Part shown: one piece after another, positions 57,646 through 64,000 of the stretch
Position numbering within the stretch: position 1 is the stretch's first letter
How the letters are laid out: every line of letters starts with the position of its first letter
DNA from: Bradyrhizobium sp. KBS0727
GTDB lineage: Bacteria > Pseudomonadota > Alphaproteobacteria > Rhizobiales > Xanthobacteraceae
Direction of reading: 5' to 3'
Length of the DNA: 64,000 nucleotides
NCBI RefSeq assembly: GCF_005937885.2
Contig: NZ_CP042176.1
Coordinates: forward strand, 1 to 64,000
The notes under the pieces: model-generated
What the model was told of the DNA's origin: nothing
The model's database searches: none
Seen by the model: only the letters and a program-made list of their open reading frames with translations
Program-made: the position numbers and the translations under genes

Positions 57646-59256
57646 ATGGCAGTCAGTGCCAACAAACTCGAACTGCTGCAGATTGCGGATGCGGTCGCCC
57701 GCGAAAAATCGATCGATCGCTCGATCGTGATCGCCGCGATGGAAGACGCCATCGCCAAGGCGGCCCGTGCCCGCTACGGCAGCGAGACCGACGTTCACGC
57801 CGAGATCGACGCCAAGAAGGGCGAGCTGCGGCTGTCGCGCCACATGCTGGTGGTCGAACTGGTCGAGAACTCGTCGAACCAGATCTCGCTGGCGGACGCG
57901 CAGCGCGCCAATCCCGGCGCCCAGGTCGGCGACACCATCGCCGACACCCTGCCGCCGCTGGAATATGGCCGCATCGCCGCGCAGTCGGCCAAGCAGGTGA
58001 TCGTGCAGAAGGTGCGCGAGGCCGAACGCGACCGGCAATATCAGGAATTCAAGGACCGCATCGGCGACATCGTCAACGGCGTCGTCAAGCGCGTCGAATA
58101 TGGCAGCGTGATCGTCGATCTCGGCCGCGGTGAAGCCATCGTGCGCCGCGACGAAATGCTGCCGCGCGAAGTGTTCCGCAACGGCGACCGCGTTCGCGCC
58201 TACATCTTCGACGTCCGGCGCGAAACCCGCGGACCGCAGATTTTCCTCTCCCGCACCCATCCGCAGTTCATGGCAAAACTGTTCGCGCAGGAAGTGCCGG
58301 AAATTTATGACGGCATCGTCGAGATCAAGGCGGTGGCCCGCGATCCCGGCTCGCGCGCGAAAATCGGGGTGATTTCCCGGGATTCCTCGGTCGATCCGGT
58401 CGGCGCCTGCGTCGGTATGCGCGGTTCGCGCGTGCAGGCAGTGGTCAATGAACTGCAGGGCGAGAAGATCGACATCATTCCGTGGTCGCCCGACATCGCG
58501 ACTTTTGTCGTCAACGCGCTGGCGCCTGCCGAAGTCGCCAAGGTCGTGATCGACGAAGAACGCGAGCGGATCGAGGTCGTGGTGCCCGACACCAACAACC
58601 AGCTTTCGCTGGCGATCGGCCGTCGCGGCCAGAACGTGCGGCTGGCCTCGCAGCTGACCGGCTGGGACATCGACATCCTCACCGAGCAGGAAGAATCCGA
58701 GCGCCGCCAGGCCGATTTCGAGAACTCCACGCGGGTGTTCATGGAAGCGCTGAACGTCGACGAAGTGGTCGGCCAGCTGCTGGCCTCGGAAGGCTTCACC
58801 TCGGTGGAGGAACTCGCGCTGGTCGACGCCAAGGAACTGGCCGGCATCGAGGGTTTCGACGACGAAACTGCCAACGAGCTGCAGAGCCGGGCAAAAGAAT
58901 ATCTGGAACAGCTCGAGACGGAGCTGGAAAACAAACGTAAGGAACTCGGTGTGGATGACGCTTTGAAGACAGTGCCCGGCGTAACCTCGAAAATGCTGGT
59001 GAAATTCGGCGAGAACGACATCAAGTCGGTCGAGGATCTGGCGGGCTGCGCCACCGACGATCTGGTCGGCTGGACCGAGCGCAAGGAAGGCGGCGAGCCG
59101 ACCAAGCACCCCGGCATTCTCGATGCCAACGAGATCTCGCGCGACGATGCCGAGCGCATGATCATGCAGGCGCGCGTCATTGCCGGCTGGATCACCGAGG
59201 CCGACCTCGCCAAGCAGGCCGAGACGGCCGAAGCCGCTGAAGACGAAACGGCGTAG
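57646..59256 (+). CDS. nusA: Transcription termination/antitermination factor NusA
   Basis: NusA binds RNA polymerase and modulates pausing, termination and antitermination. The 536-residue protein has the N-terminal polymerase-binding domain (ANKLELLQIADAVAREKSID), an S1 domain (DIVNGVVKRVEYGSVIVDLG), and two KH domains (VDPVGACVGMRGSRVQAVVN; SLAIGRRGQNVRLASQLTGW). Two helix-hairpin repeats at the C-terminus (about residues 365-500) match alphaproteobacterial NusA. It follows rimP closely and may regulate its own leader. Confidence 0.97.
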   Translation: MAVSANKLELLQIADAVAREKSIDRSIVIAAMEDAIAKAARARYGSETDVHAEIDAKKGELRLSRHMLVVELVENSSNQISLADAQRANPGAQVGDTIADTLPPLEYGRIAAQSAKQVIVQKVREAERDRQYQEFKDRIGDIVNGVVKRVEYGSVIVDLGRGEAIVRRDEMLPREVFRNGDRVRAYIFDVRRETRGPQIFLSRTHPQFMAKLFAQEVPEIYDGIVEIKAVARDPGSRAKIGVISRDSSVDPVGACVGMRGSRVQAVVNELQGEKIDIIPWSPDIATFVVNALAPAEVAKVVIDEERERIEVVVPDTNNQLSLAIGRRGQNVRLASQLTGWDIDILTEQEESERRQADFENSTRVFMEALNVDEVVGQLLASEGFTSVEELALVDAKELAGIEGFDDETANELQSRAKEYLEQLETELENKRKELGVDDALKTVPGVTSKMLVKFGENDIKSVEDLAGCATDDLVGWTERKEGGEPTKHPGILDANEISRDDAERMIMQARVIAGWITEADLAKQAETAEAAEDETA

Positions 59257-59331
59257 GGCGGGTGTTCCGCAACGCCATATACCGTTGCTGCGCACAGCCC
59301 GTGCGCAGATGACTGGAGTGACCAGACAGGC

Positions 59332-60015
59332 ATGCTCGCTTTGGCTGACCCCGATCTCGACAATGGGCCGCGGACCGACAGGTCCGCGACCATGCGGATG
59401 TGCGCGGTCAGCCGCGAGGTACGCCCGATCGACGAGCTGATCCGGTTCGTCGTCTCGCCCGCGGGCGACGTGATCCCCGACCTCAAGCGCAAACTGCCCG
59501 GCCGCGGCCTGTGGGTCTCGGCGTCGCGCCGGACCGTTGCGGAAGCGGTGCGGCGTAACCAATTTAGCAAGGGGTTCAAGCGCCAGGTCCGGGCGGCGCC
59601 GACCCTCCCCGCCGATACCGAGGCGTTGCTGGTCCGCAGCTGCACCGATGCGCTGGCCATGGCCGCCAAGGCCGGTCAGGTGGTTTCCGGCTTCAGCAAG
59701 GTCGAGGGCGCGCTCCAGCATGGGCAAGCCGCGGCCCTGGTCCACGCTTCCGACGGCGCCGCCGACGGAATCCGCAAATTGGACGCGATCGCCGGGCAGA
59801 GAGGCGGAAATTCCGGTGAATCGCCGGTTTTCCCGATCGTTACTGTTTTAGCGTCCGAACAATTGGATTTGGCACTGGGGCGGTCAAATGTGATACATGC
59901 TGCCCTGCTCGCGGGCCCGGCGAGCAAGACGTTCCTGTCGCGCTGCCAAATCCTGGTCCGATACCGGATGGCCGATGACGACAAGACCGCCAATGCGGCC
60001 AGAAATTCTGACTAA
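59332..60015 (+). CDS. YlxR/DUF448 RNA-binding protein with L7Ae-like domain
   Basis: A 227-residue protein. The N-terminal YlxR domain has RMCAVSREVRPIDELIRFVV and KRKLPGRGLWVSASRRTVAE. The middle and C-terminal part (CTDALAMAAKAGQVVSGFSK; ALVHASDGAADGIRKLDAIA) is L7Ae/ribosomal eL8-like. The nusA-ylxR-infB order is widespread. RNA binding is inferred from the families. The ATG at 59332 is 75 bp after the nusA stop. Confidence 0.92.
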   Translation: MLALADPDLDNGPRTDRSATMRMCAVSREVRPIDELIRFVVSPAGDVIPDLKRKLPGRGLWVSASRRTVAEAVRRNQFSKGFKRQVRAAPTLPADTEALLVRSCTDALAMAAKAGQVVSGFSKVEGALQHGQAAALVHASDGAADGIRKLDAIAGQRGGNSGESPVFPIVTVLASEQLDLALGRSNVIHAALLAGPASKTFLSRCQILVRYRMADDDKTANAARNSD

Positions 60016-60074
60016 CGAAGACAGCTTCAAAGACTGTGCGGATACGCACAACGCAACAAGATTAGGACTGCTGA

Positions 60075-62732
60075 ATGGTTGATACCAAAACGCCTGGCGA
60101 CAAGACTTTGAGTGTCAGCAAAACCTTGACGCTCAAGCCGCGTGTCGAGACCGGCACCGTCCGCCAGAGCTTCAGCCACGGCCGGACCAAGCAGGTCGTG
60201 GTCGAAAAGCGCGGCAAGCGCCGCGTCGGCGGCGACGCGCCGGCGACCGAAACCCATGCGCCCGAGCCGGTCGCGGCCGCTCCGAAGCCCATGCCCGCCA
60301 AGGCCCCGCTCTCCCGCCCCGCGGCACCGGCCGCGCCGCGCGGCGGTTCCGGCGTCGTGCTGCGCACCCTGACGGAAGACGAGCGTTCGGCGCGCGCCAG
60401 CGCGCTGGCCGACGCCAAGCTACGTGAAATCGAAGAGCGGCGGATTGCCGAGGAAGAGGCCAAGCGCCGCAGCAGCAAGGAAGGCATCGAGCAGGCCGAG
60501 CGCGAAGCCGCCGAAGCCCGCCGCAAGGCCGAGGAAGAGCGGCACCGGCTGGAAGAGGAAGCCAAGCGCAAGGCGGAAATCGAGGCCAAGAAGCGATTCG
60601 GCGAGGCCGAAGCCAAAACGGCCGCGGCCGCCGCTCCGGCGACCGCCCGTCCCGGCGCGCCCCGCCCGGCCGGCGCCCGGCCGGCCACGACCGCGGCAAC
60701 GCCGCCGGCGCGCGCCCCCGGCGTCGCAGCCGACGCCTCCGACGAGGATGAAGGTCCGCGCCAGATCCGTCGCGGCCCCGGCGGCGCCATGCGCCCCGCG
60801 GTCCCGCCGAAGACGACCCACAAGCCCGGACCGCAGAAGGACCGCGGCCGCCTGACGCTGGTCACCGCGCTCACTGCCGACGACGTGCGCGAGCGTTCGA
60901 TCGCCTCGTTCCGTCGCCGCACCCAGCGCCTGAAGGGACACGCCGCCAACGAGCCGAAAGAAAAGCTCATTCGCGAAGTGACGATCCCGGAAGCCATCAC
61001 GATCCAGGAACTCGCCAACCGCATGACCGAGCGCGCGGTCGACGTCATCCGCCTGCTGATGAAGCAGGGCGCGATGCACAAGATCACCGACGTGATCGAT
61101 GCCGACACCGCGCAACTGATCGCCGAGGAAATGGGCCACAGCGTCAAGCGCGTCGCCGCCTCCGACGTCGAAGAGGGCCTGTTCGACATCGTCGAAGATG
61201 CCAGCGATACCGAGCCGCGTTCGCCTGTGGTTACCGTGATGGGCCATGTCGACCACGGCAAGACCTCGTTGCTCGACGCGCTGCGCCACGCCAACGTGGT
61301 CTCCGGCGAAGCCGGCGGCATCACCCAGCATATCGGCGCCTATCAGGTGACCTCGCCGGAAAGCGGCAAGAAGATCACCTTCATCGATACGCCCGGCCAC
61401 GCCGCGTTCACCGCGATGCGTGCGCGCGGCGCCAAGGTCACCGATATCGTGATCCTGGTGGTGGCGGCCGATGACGGCGTCATGCCGCAGACGATCGAGG
61501 CGATCAACCACGCCAAGGCGGCGAAGGTTCCGATGATCGTGGCGATCAACAAGATCGACAAGCCCGACGCCAAGCCGGAGCGCGTACGCACCGAACTGCT
61601 GCAACATGAAGTGCAGGTCGAATCGTTCGGCGGCGACGTCGTCGACGTCGAGGTGTCCGCCAAGAACAAGACCAATCTCGACAAGCTGCTCGAGATGATT
61701 GCGTTGCAGGCCGAACTGCTCGACCTCAAGACCAATTCGGAACGTCCCGCCGAAGGCACCGTGATCGAAGCCAAGCTCGATCGCGGCCGCGGTCCGGTCG
61801 CGACCGTGCTGGTCCAGCGCGGCACACTGAAGGTCGGCGACATCATCGTCGCCGGCGCCGAAATGGGCCGCGTCCGCGCGCTGATTTCCGACCAGGGCGA
61901 GAACCTCACCGCGGCCGGACCGTCGGTCCCGGTCGAAGTGCTCGGCTTCAACGGCCCGCCGGAAGCCGGCGATCGCCTGGCGGTGGTCGAGAACGAAGCC
62001 CGCGCCCGTCAGGTCACGAGTTATCGCGCCCACCAGAAGCGCGAAAACGCCGCCGCCTCGATTTCCGGCATGCGCGGCTCGCTCGAACAGATGATGTCGC
62101 AGCTCAAGACCGCGGGCCGCAAGGAATTCCCGCTGATCGTCAAGGCCGACGTGCAGGGTTCGCTCGAAGCAATTTTGGGATCGCTGGAGAAGCTCGGCAC
62201 CGACGAAGTCGCCGCGCGCATCCTGCATGCCGGCGTCGGCGGCATCTCCGAGTCCGACGTCACGCTGGCGGAAGGTTTCAACGCCGCGATCATCGGCTTC
62301 TCGGTTCGAGCCAACAAGGAAGCCGCGGCCGCCGCCAAGCGCAACGGCATCGAGATCCGCTACTACAACATCATCTACGATCTCGTCGACGACATCAAAA
62401 AGGCGATGTCGGGCCTGCTCGCGCCGACGCTGCGCGAAACCATGCTCGGCAATGCCCAGATCCTGGAAGTGTTCAACATTTCCAAGGTCGGCAAGGTCGC
62501 CGGCTGCCGCGTCACCGACGGCACCGTGGAACGCGGCGCCAATGTGCGCCTGATCCGCGACAACGTCGTCGTGCACGAAGGCAAGCTCTCGACGCTGAAG
62601 CGCTTCAAGGACGAAGTGAAGGAAGTGCAGTCCGGCCAGGAATGCGGCATGGCGTTCGAGAATTACGGCGACATGCGTCCCGGCGACGTTATCGAGTGCT
62701 ATCGCGTGGAAACCATCCAGCGCAGTCTGTAA
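60075..62732 (+). CDS. infB: Translation initiation factor IF-2
   Basis: IF-2 is the GTPase that recruits initiator tRNA to the 30S subunit. The 885-residue protein begins with a low-complexity, alanine-, lysine- and glutamate-rich N-terminus (to about residue 280). The G domain has G1 GHVDHGKT at residues 390-397, G3 DTPGHAAF and G4 NKID. Domains II, III and IV follow ([39 protein letters not shown]). It ends [20 protein letters not shown] plus [10 protein letters not shown] family D repeat separates it from rbfA. Confidence 0.98.
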   Translation: MVDTKTPGDKTLSVSKTLTLKPRVETGTVRQSFSHGRTKQVVVEKRGKRRVGGDAPATETHAPEPVAAAPKPMPAKAPLSRPAAPAAPRGGSGVVLRTLTEDERSARASALADAKLREIEERRIAEEEAKRRSSKEGIEQAEREAAEARRKAEEERHRLEEEAKRKAEIEAKKRFGEAEAKTAAAAAPATARPGAPRPAGARPATTAATPPARAPGVAADASDEDEGPRQIRRGPGGAMRPAVPPKTTHKPGPQKDRGRLTLVTALTADDVRERSIASFRRRTQRLKGHAANEPKEKLIREVTIPEAITIQELANRMTERAVDVIRLLMKQGAMHKITDVIDADTAQLIAEEMGHSVKRVAASDVEEGLFDIVEDASDTEPRSPVVTVMGHVDHGKTSLLDALRHANVVSGEAGGITQHIGAYQVTSPESGKKITFIDTPGHAAFTAMRARGAKVTDIVILVVAADDGVMPQTIEAINHAKAAKVPMIVAINKIDKPDAKPERVRTELLQHEVQVESFGGDVVDVEVSAKNKTNLDKLLEMIALQAELLDLKTNSERPAEGTVIEAKLDRGRGPVATVLVQRGTLKVGDIIVAGAEMGRVRALISDQGENLTAAGPSVPVEVLGFNGPPEAGDRLAVVENEARARQVTSYRAHQKRENAAASISGMRGSLEQMMSQLKTAGRKEFPLIVKADVQGSLEAILGSLEKLGTDEVAARILHAGVGGISESDVTLAEGFNAAIIGFSVRANKEAAAAAKRNGIEIRYYNIIYDLVDDIKKAMSGLLAPTLRETMLGNAQILEVFNISKVGKVAGCRVTDGTVERGANVRLIRDNVVVHEGKLSTLKRFKDEVKEVQSGQECGMAFENYGDMRPGDVIECYRVETIQRSL

Positions 62733-62771
62733 GTCCAAATCTTACGGGCGCTGGATATTTCGAACTAAACC

Positions 62772-62860
62772 GTCATGCCCCGCGAAAGCGGGGCATCCAG
62801 TAGTCACCGCAATTAATTTGAGCCCGGAATGCTGGATCACTCGCTTTGGCGGGTGATGAC
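62772..62860. repeat. Palindromic intergenic repeat, family D
   Basis: An 89-bp inverted repeat: gtcatgccccgcgaaagcgg at the left pairs with cgctttggcgggtgatgac at the right, and catccag pairs with ctggatc. It lies between infB and rbfA, 19 bp before the rbfA ATG, so it breaks an otherwise compact operon. Confidence 0.85.
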
Positions 62861-62879
62861 GACAATTGGGATTTTGACA

Positions 62880-63293
62880 ATGCCCCGTCACCACAACAAG
62901 AGTTCCGCCCCCGGCGGCTCGCAACGGCAATTGCGCGTCGGCGAGACCGTACGCCATGCGGTCGCCGATATTCTGTCGCAGGGTAACGTCCACGACCCCG
63001 ATCTCGAAGGCCACATTATTACGGTTCCCGAGGTACGAATGTCGCCCGACCTGAAACTCGCCACCGTTTACGTGATGCCGCTCGGCGGCCGCGACACCGA
63101 CGTGGTGCTGGCCGCGCTCGAACGCAACAAGAAGTTCCTGCGCGGCGAGATCGCGCACCGCGTTAACCTGAAATTTGCCCCTGATCTTCGCTTCCGCACC
63201 GACGAACGATTCGACGAAGCGGAACGTATCGAGAAATTACTGCGAACACCTGCGGTGCAAAGAGACCTCGCACCCGATTCGGACGACGAATGA
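62880..63293 (+). CDS. rbfA: 30S ribosome-binding factor RbfA
   Basis: RbfA binds the 30S subunit late in assembly and helps cold adaptation. The 137-residue protein begins [20 protein letters not shown]. The KH-like fold is seen in [40 protein letters not shown] and [20 protein letters not shown]. The ATG at 62880 directly follows the repeat. The stop overlaps the truB ATG (TGATG), indicating coupled translation. Confidence 0.95.
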   Translation: MPRHHNKSSAPGGSQRQLRVGETVRHAVADILSQGNVHDPDLEGHIITVPEVRMSPDLKLATVYVMPLGGRDTDVVLAALERNKKFLRGEIAHRVNLKFAPDLRFRTDERFDEAERIEKLLRTPAVQRDLAPDSDDE

Positions 63294-64000
63294 TGATTGT
63301 GACGACCGCCGACAGCGTGATCGGTTCGGAAAACGCCGAATCGCATGACGTCTCCAAAAATATTTTTACCGATCCATCGCGCGGCGACGAGGCGCGCCGC
63401 GGCAACAACGATCCGCGCCAGGATTCCCGTCAAGGCAAGCAGCCGCGCCAGAACAACCAGCCGCGGCGCGACAAGCGCGACGTCCATGGCTGGGTGATCC
63501 TCGACAAGCCGATCGGCATGACCTCGACGCACGCGGTGGCCGTGCTCAAGCGGCTGTTCCAGGCCAAGCGGGCCGGACATGCCGGCACCCTCGATCCCTT
63601 GGCCTCCGGCGGCCTGCCGATCGCGCTGGGAGAAGCCACCAAGACGGTTCCCTTCGTGATGGACGGCCGCAAACGCTACCGCTTCACGGTCGCCTGGGGC
63701 GAGGAACGCAATACCGACGACACCGAAGGCCGGGTCACCCAGACCTCTGCCGAGAGACCGTCCGCGGACGCGATCCGGGCACTCCTGCCGCGCTTTACCG
63801 GCCTGATCGAGCAGATCCCGCCGCAATATTCCGCGATCAAGGTGCAGGGCGAGCGTGCCTACGACCTGGCGCGGGACGGCGAAACCGTGGAGCTGAAGCC
63901 CCGGCCGGTCGAGATTCACGAATTAACCCTTGTGGAACACGGAGATAACGGCCAGTCCGTGTTCGAAGCCGAGTGCGGCAAGGGAACCTATGTGCGGGCC
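63293..64000 (+). CDS. truB: tRNA pseudouridine synthase B (partial, runs off window)
   Basis: TruB makes pseudouridine 55 in the T-loop of tRNA. The 236 codons present lack a stop. A 65-residue low-complexity, Arg/Gln-rich N-terminal extension precedes [20 protein letters not shown]. The catalytic Asp101 lies in the motif [20 protein letters not shown]. Further typical segments are [20 protein letters not shown] and [20 protein letters not shown]. The 3' end lies beyond base 64000. Confidence 0.95.
   Translation, partial: MIVTTADSVIGSENAESHDVSKNIFTDPSRGDEARRGNNDPRQDSRQGKQPRQNNQPRRDKRDVHGWVILDKPIGMTSTHAVAVLKRLFQAKRAGHAGTLDPLASGGLPIALGEATKTVPFVMDGRKRYRFTVAWGEERNTDDTEGRVTQTSAERPSADAIRALLPRFTGLIEQIPPQYSAIKVQGERAYDLARDGETVELKPRPVEIHELTLVEHGDNGQSVFEAECGKGTYVRA

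Noticed and set aside
57562..59745. 727-codon frame opposite nusA and ylxR
   Set aside because: Antisense shadow; no domain, no ribosome binding site.
60420..62738. 772-codon frame opposite infB
   Set aside because: Antisense shadow of a very GC-rich gene.

Overview
The window reads as one contiguous stretch of a high-GC alphaproteobacterial chromosome, most likely Bradyrhizobium or a close relative (Nitrobacteraceae). The grounds are the dnaA start at base 1, the dense coding at about 65 % GC, a Mur-type Fur regulator, an Irr-type iron-control box before feoAB, and several families of palindromic intergenic repeats of the kind common in Bradyrhizobium genomes. The taxonomic call is inference from gene content and style; no database search was possible.

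Layout. 1-10.6 kb is the replication cluster: dnaA, dnaN, recF, a large secreted repeat protein of unknown function, gyrB, and a MurA-like enolpyruvyl transferase that has Asp where fosfomycin-sensitive MurA has the reactive Cys. 10.6-12.9 kb holds feoAB (ferrous iron uptake) behind a probable Irr box. 12.9-35.1 kb is a mixed metabolic and transport region: a DUF347 membrane protein, a MATE efflux pump coupled to a DUF2867 protein, a FUSC-type exporter, MmgE/PrpD, a DUF1330 protein, a serine hydrolase with an upstream membrane-anchored AraC regulator, a GNAT acetyltransferase, pirin, purC, a 0.9-kb repeat-filled gap, an enoyl-CoA hydratase, a SulP-STAS-cNMP fusion transporter, a MetX-like hydrolase, succinate-semialdehyde dehydrogenase, a second serine hydrolase and an acyl-CoA ligase. 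35.15-37.73 kb is a lower-GC island with a decayed alpha/beta-hydrolase plus helical-repeat gene on the minus strand; it is the only clear sign of horizontal transfer.

37.7-54.3 kb returns to the core genome: adenosine kinase, murJ, trpS, a universal stress protein, an Nfu-type Fe-S protein, tsaB-rimI-fur/mur, a HAD phosphatase, miaB-phoH-ybeY-corC-lnt, an XRE regulator, an M20 peptidase and trmB. 54.3-56.5 kb carries a phytanoyl-CoA dioxygenase-family protein and a DUF2336 protein on the minus strand. 56.5-64 kb is the rimP-nusA-ylxR-infB-rbfA-truB translation and transcription operon. It is preceded by a promoter and a hairpin/U-run terminator that can only act on its own leader, so it is a candidate attenuator. 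truB runs off the window end.

No rRNA, tRNA, CRISPR array, intact insertion sequence, integrase or prophage gene was recognised. The most interesting signals are the rimP-nusA leader terminator, the decayed defence-like hydrolase island, the Cys-to-Asp MurA, the Irr box of feoAB, the four-unit periplasmic repeat protein inside the replication cluster, and the palindromic repeats that lie between three of the six convergent gene pairs.
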